A DNA stretch of 64,000 nucleotides from Sinonovacula constricta (GCA_007844125.1 CM017555.1:20524669-20588668); one strand, 5' to 3'. Counted from the stretch's first letter, positions 24,001 through 36,295 are shown. Numbers and translations: made by a program. Notes: generated by a model not told the origin, from the sequence alone.

Positions 24001-27000
24001 ATAGATGCAAGCAGGTATTTCTTTTGACAACTTGAAGTTAGCAGTGAGTAGACAATAAGAATGTTTAAGGTGCTCTTTAACAATTAACATGATTGTGTTC
24101 ATTTCTGCTTGACTATCTTGATAATAATTTTGACAAACCACAACTTTGCTCTGCCTATTAATAAATGTTGACATGTGGGATTGATGATGATGTACAAATG
24201 TGGTCTGGAGTGAACAAAACGTCACTGATTTAAGTACAAAACTGGACAAGCTCGAAATGGAGTTAGGGTTCAGGCCTCTATCCATTCCTATCCTCCTCTG
24301 AAAACTGATTTACATGATTTACGAAAATGATGTCTGGTGAGTTCAAAACCGCAGAACTTCAGAACTATTCCAGAAAACTTTCAACCAAGCAAATTAAATG
24401 TGTTACCTCCCTTATGGGTAGGTATTTTCTATTTCATAAGGTACATAAAAGTTATAACAAGGATAAATGTACTTTAGATGTGCTGGTAACATTGAGAAAC
24501 ATCCTACAAGGCTAAAACAAATAAGATGCACCAAACTGTTCAGACAATATCAGCCTGCTGCACACAGAAACATATTAGAGGCACATTTTACATCTATTAT
24601 TGCCTTAACTAGTGCCTGTACAACACATGTGAATATTGGGGCCTCTTCTTAACCCCTATAAACTAAACCAGCCAAGAAAAAAGCTGTTGTACAGAAATCA
24701 GGCCAAACAGAAAATATGGAACCAACCCCAATGTGTCAAAGCTATCAGATAATTTAATCAAGTATCTTCTTTTTTACCAGCTTTATAACAGAAATACTAT
24801 CGTTTTGATTGTAATAAATACTAAGCTCTGCTTCAGCCACTACTGAATTAATCACAAAAAATTGTTTTTATCTTCAAGAGATAAATATACTTTGTAAGAT
24901 TTACTTCCCCTATATGGCGCATTGGCTATGTGTACAACTCTTTTAATTTAGTCATAGATTTATGACTACAAAAAAACACCATTCATTTAATTTGTGTGTT
25001 ACCCACACATTAAATTTGTATTACCAGAACATAGTACTGGTCATAATTTTACACAAAAATCAGTTTAGTGTGTTAAACCCAGTGTTTGTTGTTGTTTATT
25101 GTTTATCGACTTTATCATCCCACCAACAGTATTTCAGTTATATGGAGACGGTGTCCACTTGAAGGAGATATAGAGCTGCCTTCACTGTGTATAGCATGCC
25201 GTGAACACCACACACAGTCGAATTATCCAGGCACTGGGCCAACCAGTCGTGGAAACTGTCCTTATATTTGCTTGAGCGTTAGCAAGGAAGCTATACCAGT
25301 ATTCTTTTTTATTACTTTGGTATGTCGCGGCCCAGAATCGAACCCTGGGCCTCCTGTATCTGGAGCCGACGCTATACCTATTGCGCTACCAGGTTCTGTC
25401 AAACCTAGGGTTTTTTACATCATTACTTGCAAAAACTTATTACAGATAAAATGCTGAGACATTGAAAGACAGCATCATGTAAGCTTGATAGTTGGATGTA
25501 ATATCGAAACTACTGATAACTGAAAACTTATGTTAACCTTCTGTATTAGCTTAGTCTTGCAATATCAATACAGCATACTAAAACTAAATAAATGATAAAA
25601 TACACTAGCCATACCTTGTTCTTATAACAACATGTTGGTAGAAAATCTAAGGCCTTTATCTTGAATATATTTCGAGCGACATCTGGTAGACTTGTAAAGG
25701 TGTTTTCCAGTATCACTCCGGCTATACGGTTGATATATCTCACATCCGAAGCAAGTTTAATTGTAACAGCACCACCGAGTGATGAACCAAACACAAATAT
25801 TGTGTCCGAGTCAATGTCTTTATGCTCTAGGAGCCACTGGAATGCAGTCTCTGCATCAATGTATAAACCTACAATGGGATTGAAAAAAATGTTGTTTAAT
25901 GCAAATTGTTGTTTACAAAAATTAGAAAGAAAAAAAGAAACTGGTATTTACATTAAAGATATTTAATCATTTACAAATTTTAGGCTAAAAAAAGTTATAA
26001 CTTCACTGGGCCCTGTGGCATTCCTTTTTCATATTTATTTTAACTTCAGGTCTTAATAGGAAATGCAAAAGAAACAACCATAAAGCCATTTTTTGTAGAC
26101 TTGTTACATATACGTGAAACAGAACTGCTTCACCTTGAAAACAAATAATTCCAAAAGGGTTTTAACATAGCTGGATATAGTCTTAATGAAAATTTTGTCA
26201 GCTAACCACTCACTGCCATTAGTGACTTACTGATGTACATCTAGTGCCATAGTTGACTTGTGTCAATATAATTATTTATTATTTATATTTATTTTAATAA
26301 CTGAGTACTGTTGCTATGATTAATTAAAACCATTTCTTACTCTTATATATATAATTATTTATTAGTTTTGTAATGCTTGTATTGTTTTCATAGATTTTTT
26401 TGGTGCTTAGCTGTATTTTTCATGAAATAATTGGCACTGGAGAGGTTTAACAAATAAAACTTCTCATTACAGCAGCACTACCAGATTTTTTGAGTGTAAT
26501 GGTCTCATCAACAAAATTTCAGTCTTATTCAACATTATCAAGTAATAGTAAAATAGGTAAATAATATAAAAAGGGCTTTCTGTACCAAGATGTATTTAGG
26601 TTTGTAGCAAGGCATTATTGTAAACATGTTTTTTCTGTAATGCCCAATTTGTCAACTTTTGTCAAATTAATTAGACCGAGGTGGATGCTGCCTTTTTTAA
26701 TTTATATAAGATTTAAAATCATTTTTTATTTTATGAAAACTATGAACAAACAAGAGGCAAGAAGCAGGACCATGATTGTAGAAACAGGTGTTTTCAGTTC
26801 TGATTAAACTAATCAACATTAAGAGTTAAAATGTATTAAAATAGTGTCAAATTTATATTTAGCAATAAACAACCCTTCTTTCTTTTATTTTGCTTACTTT
26901 TTCATATTTTTTTTATTCTAGCTAATATGTGAGATACTCATTTTAAAATACAAACTGTTTTATATGAATGAATCAACAAATTACCTGATTCTGAGGGTTT

Positions 27001-30000
27001 GCCTGTACTTCTGCCATAGCCTCTGTATTCTAGAAGTAACACATTAACATGGCACATGTTGTAGAGGTAGTAGGCGATCATTAACCTGCAAATCAAAGTA
27101 CAAAGCAATCCATTTTTATTTGATAAATTCATTTGGTAAAAAATCAGGTATAGAAATAAAAAAAACTGATTAAAAGAAAAGGTGAATTGGTAATTATAAT
27201 GCAGTATGCATAATGTAGTTTTTCAAATTGGTTCTGGTGCAATGTGAATTTCTTTGCTTCCACATGAGTATTGTGCATTTTTACCAACAATTTTTTGGTC
27301 AGCATTTTTTTTTTGATGATCATACATTGCGGCATCCCATTAGCTACATTAAAGCATTCTGTCCATACAAAAAAAACACACAACAAAACAGCAACAAAAA
27401 CACACACTAAAAAAGCACACCAAATATATATTCTACCTATGTCCTATGTTCCCTGCATTTCCATGTATAAGCAAAACAGTGGCATGACTTCTAGAATTTG
27501 GGTGCTTAATTAGGTACATGTTCAGCATCACTCCATCTCGAGTCTTGATGTTCGCTGTCTCATTTGGTAGATGGAATCTTTCAGGTTGGTCAACAAGAAT
27601 CCGAGAATTTGGAGGCTGATTAGGATAGTAAAGGAATGTGTCTTGTGCAAAGTAGAAGATGCCTGAAAGTAGATCAAGAAGAAAATAGTTCAATCATAAT
27701 TACTTTCAGCAAGGACATAAATAAGACCAACAAATATAACATATCAAGTTATGTTTGACAAAATACTACTGGAACATTGGGAAGTGTAACCCCAAAATCA
27801 AAAAATAGAAATTGAAATATTTACATACTTGTTAATGTAAGGTATTAAAGAAATACAAGACATTCTAAAAAAATTGTTGGATCACTGGACACTCGGTCGA
27901 GTAATTCCGGCAATTACACTGAACTAAACCAATTATTACTGGACCAAGAATCACAAACCCAGTTTGCGTTTATCGTCCCACTAGCAGTATTTCAGTATAC
28001 ATGTATATGATGATAAGCAGGGCGTATTGTTAGAAATAAATATTTATTCAGCACCAGTTGACTGTTTTTCTTTTATTCAGTATAATGAAAACCAACTGGA
28101 CTGATCAAATGTACCATTGTGACAATTGTTACCTTTGAAATATCACACATTCCTAAGTCTGAAGTCTTAATTAGACTTCTCTCTCAGCTTTTTTATCTCA
28201 CTATCTATCACCTCAAGTTCTGTTCTTTTTGCTTTGGCAGTCCTTCTAAGCTATTCGATTTAGTCAAATGCATGTTTTATTTTATTTACAAAAGGTACAA
28301 AAAATCAATAACTTTTCCATAGCCAAAGTCACAATAACTGATTTTCCAAGACTTTCAAGGTCCTTGAAAACACCTTGATCAATTTCCAAAACTTTCCAAG
28401 ACTTTTCAAAACGCGTACGAACCCTGTACTTCTATTTAAAGTTTAACAAACATCATATCATCATATCCTGAGTTTATTTGTCATCTGCTGCGGGTGTCCC
28501 AGATACTGAGGTAGGCAGCAGGCGGCTTGAACGTCTAACACCAGCTCTCCATTCGTCCCTGTTGTGTGAACTGGTATTGCCCATACCACATACACTTAAA
28601 TCGGTCTTGATGCAATCAGACCACGATTTTCTAGGTCTTTCACGCCCATGGACGCTTGAAATATCCATGTTTATAATCGTGTTGGTACAATTGTTGCGAG
28701 AAGCATGGCCATACCACCTCAGGCGTTTGGTACGGAGAGCTATGGCTACCTCTTGAATTCCTAATTTGGTGTACAGAGAATCTGTGGTGACATTATCATT
28801 AGGCTTAACACTGCAGATCCAATGGACCATGGCTCTATCATTACGTTGTAATCGATGTAAGTCTGAGGTGGCCATGTAGGAGTGTAGACCGGACGCAGGC
28901 ATTGAAGACTTTTCCACGAGTACTGAGGGATATATGTCTTGAGGTCAAGATTGGTAGAAGCTTTCTGAATTTTCCCCAGGCTATACGACATCTGGTGATA
29001 ACGGCTAGCTTGCAGCCTCCACCAACGCAAAGCATATCACCCAGGTAACAGAAACTTGGTTCAACATCAAGTACTGTTCCATCGACATCGACGTGTGTGC
29101 AAGGTCTACCATCAATGGGACGGGACAGCCCACAACATCTTGGGCACACATAAAGTAGGTTGGCATGAAGTGGACCTTTGATGGCACTACATTTCTTGTG
29201 TACCCATAGCCCGCACTGAGAACACTGGATAGCGTTACTCCCAACTCCACTACGACACTCCGCACAAGGGAAATCTCCACTATCTTGAAGAAGATCAAGA
29301 CCTGGCCCCGAGATCAAGAGTTTGGTTTTCTTCATGTTTACCCTTAGTCCTCTTTCCTCCATACCACTCTTCCATGCTTTAAGCTTGTTGATGCATTCTT
29401 CAAGTGAGTCAGCAACCAGTGCCAGGTCATCAGCGTAAAGTAATTCCCATGGCACACCAGTGCGGAAAGCACGTGATAGAGCTTCTAGTACAAGGATAAA
29501 AAGAAGAGGACTGAGAACAGATCCCTGGTGAACACCAACTCTCACCACAAACTCTTCACTGTACCTTCCGTTAACCCTGACACGTCTCCTGGCTTCAGAG
29601 TACATACCCTGGACGACACGCACGGCCCACTCTTCTACACCAAGGTCTCTCAGTGCCCACCACAGAACTTTTCGTGGTACTCGGTCGAATGCCTTTTCTA
29701 GATCTACAAAGGCAAAATACAATGGCTTATTTGCAGCCATGTATTTTTCTTAAGCTGACGAAGTATGAAGATGGCGTCAGAAGTGCCACGACCAGGTACA
29801 AACCCAAACTGCATGGTGTCAATGTCAACCATACCACGTATATGAGAGTCTAGCACTCGTTCCAACAGCTTCATGGTCTGGTCAGTGAGCTTCAGGCCGC
29901 GGTAGTTACCACGATCCAAGGCATCACCTTTACCTTTGTAGAGATTTAGTATATAACTCTCCTCCCAGTCCTTGGGGACTGTTCCATCGCGAAAAAGAAC

Positions 30001-32766
30001 CTCAGCTAAGTCTCTCAACAGTACCACACCTTCTTCACCTGCAGCTCGCAACATTTCACAGGTGATACCGGATGGCCCGGCAGCTTTACCACACTTCATT
30101 CTTTTGAGAGCATTGCGGATGGAATCTAAGGTGACAGGAGGGGGAGGGCCTGCTATTGGAAGAACTTCTGGGAGCTGATCAGAGGGCCACTCAAATTCCA
30201 CGTTCAGTAGTCTGGAATAATGCTCTACCCACGCCTTCATTTTGTCCTCATCACACAGTGACAACTCGCCATCATCGTTTCTTACGCACTTCTCTCCCTT
30301 GACATCTTGTCCATTTGTTTGGCTAACTTGAAGATACTACTGTCATAAGGGGAGATGTTTGCAAATGTTTCTCTTTCGGCAGCTGACTTTGCCAACCAGA
30401 CAGCATGCTTGGCTAAGCGTTTAGCCTCATTGTAGGCAAGTTTGGCCTTCTTTGCCTCTTCAGTCTTGTTCGCTTTATTTAAGTATTTATATACTTTGAA
30501 GCGCGCTCTTTTCAGTGTGATCGCATCTTCGACATTGTCATTCCACCACCAGGTTTCACGTTTCCATTGATGTCCTTTGGAGAAACCACAACTTTTCCCG
30601 GCTGCTTCAAGAAGTGGGGTCTTAAGTCGAGCCCAAACATCCTCCACAGAAGTCATAGGATCAACACTTGTAGTTGTTGCTACATACTCTTTAAAGACCG
30701 TGTAGAACTCCTCACACACAGTCGGTTTTCTAAGTTTCCAACTTCGGATACGTCGCATGAATTTATGCTTTTTCATTTTAGGTAAATGAACCTTGAAATC
30801 ACAAACCAAGAGGTTGTGTTGTTGGACGCATTTCTCCATCGGGATTACCTTCACATCCTGGACTGAAGAGCGGAAGTTCTTGCGAAATAGGATGTAATCA
30901 ATTTGAGTCCTATAAACAAGTATCAAAAATTGGACCAAATGTCAATAATCTTTTTATAAGTTGGTGTCTACTACTTGCAGACTTCGTATGTCATTTTGTT
31001 TACAATATTCAAGATAGAGTATTCCATTGTCAATATTTAAGTCTTCATCCATTTTTAAAGTTTTGAGGGATGCAGTGACTGTTTTTGGTGGCTTTTCATG
31101 GGTTGGGTGCTTTTGAGTGTTTGCTTGTTTAGTCATCTGTATCTTTACTGGTTGTAGTGCATTTAAGAAATTTGTATATTTTTACATTTTAGATGAGCAG
31201 ATAATATGTTACAATCTGCATGGAAAACACAAAGGGTATCAAATACAACATACTGTGTATTACAGGTGCGCACTATGTCAGCAAAGTCAGAATTCGCAAT
31301 CCAAATCATGAAACGTTTCAGCTTATATGTTTACTGCATTGCAGAGCTGTCAAGCTACATGATAAAGATAAATGCGGACTAAAAAATATCCAGTGTGGTT
31401 CCCATGGCCGGATATTTCTTCCGTGCTATGGTTTGAGTCCAGCCTGGAGTACTCCTGCATCTCACTAGCCAAGCTGACTATGTGCTGTCCACGTGACCTC
31501 ACATGCTAGAAACTAGATTTCCCTTGATCTATACGTACATATTATTGGTTCCTTTTTCACAACTATATGTTACTGAAACTGGTGCTGCATTCATAGTTGG
31601 CTAGGAAAGCTGTGTTAATTCAAAAAAATCTGTCCAAGTAAGTCTATCGTCCACCCCCCACCACTTTGTAGACTCCAGGGGTAATCTTTTGCTGTTGGAG
31701 TCTGCAGCTTTGTCTGTGGGTGCCCTCTCTTGAAGACTGCTGTTCGGGATGCTACCCTTACTGCCCTATATCCAGTCTGTTCCTGGTGTTTATCTGTCTC
31801 TCCAAAGTCATTGATCTTAATTTTCAGTTGTCATCCAGTCTTTCCTAGAAGTCACTCGTGACACAGGTGTCAAATGTTTATGATACAGTCTAAACAAACT
31901 TGTATCAAGTTGTAGACTGCTAGACACTCATTGGGTGTTTCTGCCCTTATCCAAGTACATACTCGGGAAAGTGGGCCCCAAGTCACGCTGTGTGATGGCT
32001 TATTGCTTCCATCTGTTCTCTCGTAGCCATAGCCTGCTGTACGCACGCTCAGCAGCCCGGCTTAGTCTCTGGATAGTCTTAGATTTTTCTCTGCAAACAA
32101 TCCTAACTGCTGTCATCAGTCTGCACACTGATTAGGAACAGAACTTTTTACTAAGTTGCATACTTAGTCAGGACTGATGAACATTCAGTTTTCAGAATCT
32201 CTGCTGATACTTATGGCTTATTCTTTAATTTTTTAAAACTATCTTTGTATTTGTGAGTCCTCATAGTATCATCCATGGAAAAAGCTTCTTTATATTTTAT
32301 ATAATTACAATCTGTTTACTTTTTTTACAATCTCAGTTACTTAGTAAAATATCTTGCAAGAAAGACCTGTGCATCAAATGTTGTCTTTGCCTAAATGGAA
32401 ATTAGTGCTTAAAGTTTCTCGATACTTTTAATCCAATGATTAGCTTTTCAAATATAACAGTTAAACATTTATTAACTTCTAATGAATTTAATCACAAATA
32501 AATACTTGTATCATATGCTTACCATACAGTGCCAACATTAAGAAGAGCAGTGTAAAGACGCCACCATACAGCCAGTACATCAACAGAAGGATAAGGCACG
32601 CTGAGGTACATGTCTTCCAGAAACGTAGGAATATCAATTTTAATAACTGAAACAAAATTTTACAGGTACGAAAAGTAGATGTCCTTGTCATGTTTCCGAT
32701 GTTGAAAGTCAGTTCGGCATTATCAAGTGGAGTATTAATTAAAGGCTGGTTGACTTCGTCTGGCAT
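18010..32766 (-). CDS. ABHD13: Alpha/beta hydrolase domain-containing protein 13
   Basis: Seven exons on the minus strand: 32523-32766, 27437-27662, 26985-27085, 25615-25868, 21891-21995, 20171-20278 and 18010-18075. All junctions are GT/AG and the phases agree, giving 367 residues. The start at 32766 is the first ATG after an in-frame stop. Residues 51-81 form a hydrophobic membrane anchor after a short cytosolic part, followed by the hydrolase fold. The fold has an oxyanion-hole HGNAGN (148-153), LLEYRGYGRS, the nucleophile elbow GSSLG (Ser220), Asp297 in SGLNDELIPP and His327 in GTHND. The last three complete the catalytic triad. The substrate of this single-pass membrane serine hydrolase is not settled. 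Introns are long and rich in SINEs, and intron 1 contains a LINE relic in the same orientation. Confidence 0.95.
18212..18440 (+). mobile_element. tRNA-derived SINE, family B
   Basis: The head GGGCACCCATGGCAAAGCTG and a good B box (GGGTTTGAGTCCCC) mark the tRNA-like part. The body has TTTTCCAGCTAACCTGTGG, CCACCTAGACAGTCTG and ACCATAATTGTGTTGGTGTG. This is one of the better preserved copies, in ABHD13 intron 6. Confidence 0.8.
18455..18690 (+). mobile_element. tRNA-derived SINE, family B, diverged
   Basis: It follows directly on the copy at 18212-18440 and repeats its plan. There is a decayed head with GGATTAAGTCCTGC in the B-box position, then TTTCCAGCTAACACGTGGTG, ACGTCTGGGGTCTTCATCC and AACTTAAAGGTGTTAATGGG. 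Confidence 0.55.
20330..20600 (-). mobile_element. SINE family A, diverged copy
   Basis: GGGTTTATCATTCTACCAAC, GGTATCTGGGGATGGTGTTC, TTCACTGTGTACACCTTGCC and GGCCAACCAGTAGTGGAA align in order with the family A copies. The head at the right end is decayed. Confidence 0.6.
20636..21331. mobile_element. TTAA-flanked MITE with a nested SINE
   Basis: TTAA at 20632-20635 and at 21332-21335 flank the inverted ends AGGTGGTATCCGACAGTTTG and CAAACTGCTGGATACCACCT (18 of 20 match when reversed). The MITE proper is about 500 bp; a tRNA-derived SINE at 20853-21035 has inserted into it. A TTAA duplication is typical of piggyBac-like and Kolobok-like elements. Related copies are at 22039-22506, 5242-5485 and 2491-2905. 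It lies in ABHD13 intron 5. Confidence 0.8.
20853..21035 (-). mobile_element. tRNA-derived SINE inserted in a MITE
   Basis: On the minus strand the head reads GGTTCCCATGGCATAGTGG-TAGAGTAGCT (A box), with GGGTTTGAGTCCCG as B box and then AAGGTTACAGCTGACCC. The sequence is closely related to the copy at 22650-22862. It interrupts the MITE at 20636-21331 and so inserted later. Confidence 0.8.
21421..21705 (-). mobile_element. SINE family A
   Basis: It shows the family phrases in order: GGGCTTATCATCCCACCAAC, AGTTATCTGGGG, TGTCCACCTGAAGCAGATAC, CACTGTGTATAGCATGCC, ATGATACCACACCCAGTCAC and GGGCCAACCAGTC. The tRNA head on the right is partly decayed (GGCAGTCCTGGCCG). Confidence 0.75.
22039..22506. 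mobile_element. TTAA-flanked MITE, uninterrupted copy
   Basis: TTAA at 22035-22038 precedes AGGTGGCATACAACAGTTTG. The right end AAACTGTTGGTAACTACATTTA is a decayed inverted terminus. The interior matches the copy at 20636-21331 without the SINE and, in reverse orientation, the copy at 5242-5485. It lies in ABHD13 intron 4, just before exon 5. Confidence 0.7.
22650..22862 (-). mobile_element. tRNA-derived SINE, family B
   Basis: The minus-strand head GGGATGCCCATGGTGTATTG and B-box-like GGTTCAACTCCCATTC are followed by GGAAGGTCTTCCAGCTGG and TGTCTACCCAGACATTTG in reverse-complement form. It is similar to the SINE at 20853-21035. Confidence 0.75.
25083..25405 (-). mobile_element. SINE family A, full-length copy with tRNA head
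   Basis: On the minus strand the element begins CCTGGTAGCGCAATAGG-TATAGCGTCGG. This holds an A box, and GGTTCGATTCTGGG follows as the B box. The body carries the family phrases (TATACACAGTGAAGGCAGC and ACTGTTGGTGGGATGATAAA) and ends at a GT-rich stretch near 25083. It lies in ABHD13 intron 4, close to exon 4. Confidence 0.85.
27962..28035 (-). mobile_element. Fragment of SINE family A
   Basis: Only the tail-end phrase GTTTATCGTCCCACTAGCAG-TATTTCAGT is recognisable, matching the left part of the other family A copies. Confidence 0.45.
28447..30920 (-). mobile_element. 5'-truncated, frameshifted non-LTR retrotransposon (LINE)
   Basis: Read on the minus strand, the relic begins in the last part of an AP-type endonuclease (TQIDYILFRKNF near 30905; HNLLVCDFKV). 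A connecting region follows, then a reverse transcriptase with LNLYKGKGD, QFGFVPGRGT, AFVDLEKAFDRVPR, VHQGSVLSPLLF and the catalytic YADDLALVA. After the palm comes a Cys4-His-Cys3 finger with PHD spacing (CAEC...CSQC...H..C...CPRC, about 29125-29265). Next is a thumb-like part, then RLQRNDRAMVHWICSVKPND and a tail rich in W and R. The frame breaks at least three times (near 30300, 29745 and 28880), so it is dead. The 3' end carries ATGATATGATG repeats (about 28447-28470), as in elements with microsatellite tails. It lies in ABHD13 intron 1, same strand as the gene. The clade is uncertain; RTE-like is likely. Confidence 0.9.
31392..31470 (+). mobile_element. Decayed tRNA-derived SINE head
   Basis: GGTTCCCATGGCCGGATATT and GGTTTGAGTCCAGCC, spaced like A and B boxes, resemble the family B head. 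The following body is not convincingly preserved. Confidence 0.35.
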
Positions 32767-33207
32767 ATCACTTTTCCAAAACAAAAGTGAATCAAGCTTC
32801 CTGGTTACAGTATAAATTAGTGATTAATGAAAAGAAAAGAAAAAACACGAGAAAATCACGTTTGTTTATTGGTTTACTGCATAACACTTTCACTTGGCAG
32901 ACATGTTGTCAACAAAACGGTGGCGTGAGAAATACTATGACGTGGAAGTTAATGAACGTCAAGAAACAAACAAGCTTAGAATCGGACACTGTCATAAATA
33001 GCTCGTGCGTGTTATTTACATTAAAATACTTCGACCGAATTTAGATAATTGTAATGTGCCGGTAGGTATGACAATCTTTATTTATTGTCTGTTATTTTTT
33101 TTTGTTGTTGTTGTTTGTATTTGTTGGTGTGTGTTTTTGTCGGCATGAAAACACTAGCTTAAAGCCTTTTTCCGACGTAAAGGGGGTGAAAATAATCTGA
33201 AGGAATT

Positions 33208-33270
33208 CACTGTCTGCCTCTCTCTGTGTCTGTGTCTCTCTGTCTGTGTCTCTCTCTGTCTCTGTCTCTG
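33208..33270. repeat. CT/GTCTCT microsatellite
   Basis: An imperfect run of TCTCTGTGTC and TGTCTCTC units of about 60 bp, upstream of the ABHD13 start. Confidence 0.85.
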
Positions 33271-34354
33271 TTGACTTTTCGAGAAACAACCTAATTGCCA
33301 TATATTTAGTCATTTTTCTTCAACAGACTAATCTGTGATAGTTACATCATTGTTAGGATAAGTGTTCACGAAGGCATATATTTGTAATGCTGTATTTAAC
33401 TGACAGGACGAACATGTAAATCGATTTAACAGCAATCACGTCATGTTTCTTATTTTCCATGTTTTAAATTCAAACATTGACTATTCAACTAAATTTGATG
33501 CTGAGTCATTAGTTTAGAAAATGAAGCTTACTTGTTTTTAACTAGCTATTATGTCGATTTTGTGGACAAGCGTTTGTATCCAGTAAAAGTCTTTACAAAG
33601 AAACGCGCTATCATTTTCTTTCGATGCCTTGACCACAATGCACACAAAACAGCTAGCCCAACAGCCTACACTCAACACAACTTTACAATGAGAAAAATAA
33701 TAAAAACACAATACATCCTTTTTACGTATTTATTATGACAATAATTATTGTATTTTATTAAACTTCTATGGCGTATACATCGACTACTGAGTCGTTTGTC
33801 GGATCAAAACACAAAGTGTTATCATAATCAAATGTTTATTTTTAGAGTACATACAATGTATGGCCCACCCTCAACTCAAAACCATAAAGGGAATTTATAT
33901 GTTACCCATGGTCAACGAATGTTTATTTACAAGTTACTGTCTCTGGCCTAAAGAATGCTGATTTACCTATGATTCTGGCTTTCTTGGTAGCAACTGTCCT
34001 AAATAACACAGCTTGTCAATTGTTATTAGTAATATTAGTCCAGAAATATTTGAATAAATAAGCAATTCAAATTTCTTATTGGGGTTATTCAAAAATCCTG
34101 AAAGTTGTTGATTCTGCTTAATTACATAGTTATATAGCAAATTTCTAAATATCTAATCGTGCAAGCATAAATATTCAATTAACACAAATTTAGTTACATT
34201 GTCAGTTACCAACGTGTTGATGAGCGGGCATAAACATAAATGTAGTGGCCAAGATCCTTTAAATTGATAGGGCTTTTTGTCGGAAAACGCGCTTAGCGCG
34301 CAGAGCTGTGTTGGAGTGCGATATTTTGTGCACAATTGTTTTAATTAAATAATT

Positions 34355-34500
34355 CTTTTTTAATCATGTGGGGAGGTATTCCAGCTGACCTGCAATGTGC
34401 CGGTGCTTCTACTCAGACAGCTGTCTGTGGGACTTCCCCCCCCGTTAATTAGCTGTGAGTTGCCGATGTGACCATAATTGTGCCGGTGCGATGCAACAAA
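34355..34500 (+). mobile_element. SINE family B, 3' part
   Basis: AGGTATTCCAGCTGACCTGC, ACTCAGACAGCTGTCTGTGG, GACTTCC and ACCATAATTGTGCCGGTGCG match the body of the copies at 18212 and 14932. The head is absent. Confidence 0.7.
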
Positions 34501-34770
34501 AAGAAACTAGTCACAGGGGACGGATGAGCGTGGTATGCGACTGTTTTATATTTATTAACAAAAAAAATGTCATCGAACCTAGCATGTGCCCCCAAACAAT
34601 GCATTGGCATTACATATGATCTTGAATGTGGCATTTAAGGCTGCACATCTAAAGTTACTTGCGACAAACCTTTTACGAAAGTTATGCCTGAAAGGGGAAA
34701 CAGAAACGGGCGGACGAACATACTGCTTCTGCTAAATGTAGCCCTTCAGAGACATAACAATTTGAGTTTT

Positions 34771-36295
34771 TTATGTTATTTTCAATCCGAGATTCTTCGG
34801 TGGATTTCCAGACCTAAATAGTCCGCAGGATCGCAGCTCGTGTACCAAGAACGATAACCCAGTGACAGTTGTAAGCAGAAAAGCCAGGATTGATAGAGTT
34901 ATGGCCCACGACAGCTTGACACTTCGGGAATCCGTGCAGGCGCTCGTCCTCAGCATTGTGGCAGAACAGATCTGGATTGACAAGGCTGGAAAGTGAAATT
35001 TGATAAAAGCCCTTCATATAAACACGTGCGTTCGTATTTTCTTTATATGGCGCAATTCCTAAGAATTGTAAGGTGACATAATTATTTTAGTCTTTCATCT
35101 CTTTTCTACTATGTTTTTTTTAATTTAGATATGCATGTGTACATGTAAGTACAGATATCAAAAGACATTTTAAATACTTTGATCTAAACACAGGCTTGCA
35201 AATAAAGAAGATCAAAAATCTTCGCTATTTCATATTACTCTATCTTTGCTATTGACAAAATTTACTTTTGTGAAATCATATGTTCATGCTGGTCATACTA
35301 TATTTATAAAATTATATTTAAATATGCAATAAAATAAATAAAAACTAAAAGTTCACATCTGTATACCTGACAATGAGCAGAGAATCACGACAGTGACGAG
35401 GAGACACCGTCTATTTGAATGGTTTCCGATGTAATAGTACAACAACAAGATGGTTATCAGTCCAGTGACGACCGGAAACCCGCCAAAGCATCGAACGGCC
35501 AGGAGGCATTCTGTGATAATGGAATGCACATTAAATGTACACAATGTATGCATTTAAAGAATCTGTGTTTGATTCCGATTAAAGTTTTTGTTCATTTTGG
35601 TGATTCACAGCTATAATGGAAATAAAACTTCTAAGAAATTGTGACCTAAAGGAAGAATCGCAATAAAGCAAGAATTCTTTTTTTTAAATCGCCTTGTACT
35701 CGAGAGAATAATTACGCCCAGCCCTCTTAATATAAGAGAGCGATACATTGGCTGATTATTTTTTTAATCCTTTAAAAACGTTGCGACTTGTTTGGTACTT
35801 ATTAGCTACGTGAATTCAAAACATAGGCCTACAAACATCTGTGTAAAGTCGATACAACTTTGAACGTACACGAACATTACTTTATTTTTGTGACTAAATG
35901 CCAAAACAAATATACATATATTTAGGATCTACAGAAGAAATAAAATGACATATTTACAAAAACTTCCAAACACATGTATACATACCTGTTGTTTCATTTC
36001 TAAAAATACAATCCGAAAGCTCATGACATCTGCTCCACAGTCCTAAATATATGACGTCACTGCCTGCAGTTGCGTCACCACTAACCAGCCAATAGGGAGA
36101 GCCGTACGATATCACGTGAAAGAGAAATCCAATGGTGAAGCAGATTGCTGTCACACGCCAATGCCAAGATGTAGACAAGAAGTCTTTAACGAACTGTGAC
36201 CTTGATTCGTCTGGTGGTATATCATCCCAGTCGTCGTTATAGGTATCTGGTTTCCTTGGAGACCGTTCATCATTCAATTCCTCGATGGTAGGCAT
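34771..36295 (-). CDS. Claudin/PMP22-like four-transmembrane protein
   Basis: Three exons on the minus strand: 35986-36295, 35367-35510 and 34771-34985. Splice sites are GT/AG and the phases agree, giving 222 residues. A 45-residue acidic N-terminal part rich in Asp, Pro and Arg is followed by helix 1 (about 46-70). The first extracellular loop contains the W...GLW..C...C signature of the claudin/PMP22/EMP superfamily (Trp69, GLW 85-87, Cys90, Cys96) and an NET glycosylation site (100-102). Helices 2 and 3 come from exon 2 into exon 3, and helix 4 is AITLSILAFLLTTVTGLSFLVH. The C-terminus is short and basic. The Cys-Cys spacing of five residues is shorter than in most claudins. Such proteins act at cell junctions or regulate channels; which role applies here cannot be told. 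The exon 3 frame was fixed by splice phase. Confidence 0.8.

Larger units (their letters stand above)
32767..34770. other. Interval between ABHD13 and the claudin-like gene
   Basis: This 2-kb region must hold the ABHD13 promoter on its left side and the 3' UTR of the claudin-like gene on its right. No core promoter motif stands out. It contains the microsatellite at 33208-33270 and a SINE fragment at 34355-34500. I see no exon. Confidence 0.5.

Noticed and set aside
25083..25405. A tRNA gene at the right end of this segment
   Set aside because: A and B boxes are present, but they belong to the head of a SINE found in several copies, and the acceptor stem does not look complete.
34814..35017. 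Alternative frame through claudin-like exon 3
   Set aside because: The phase left by exon 2 demands the other frame, which also gives a proper fourth helix.
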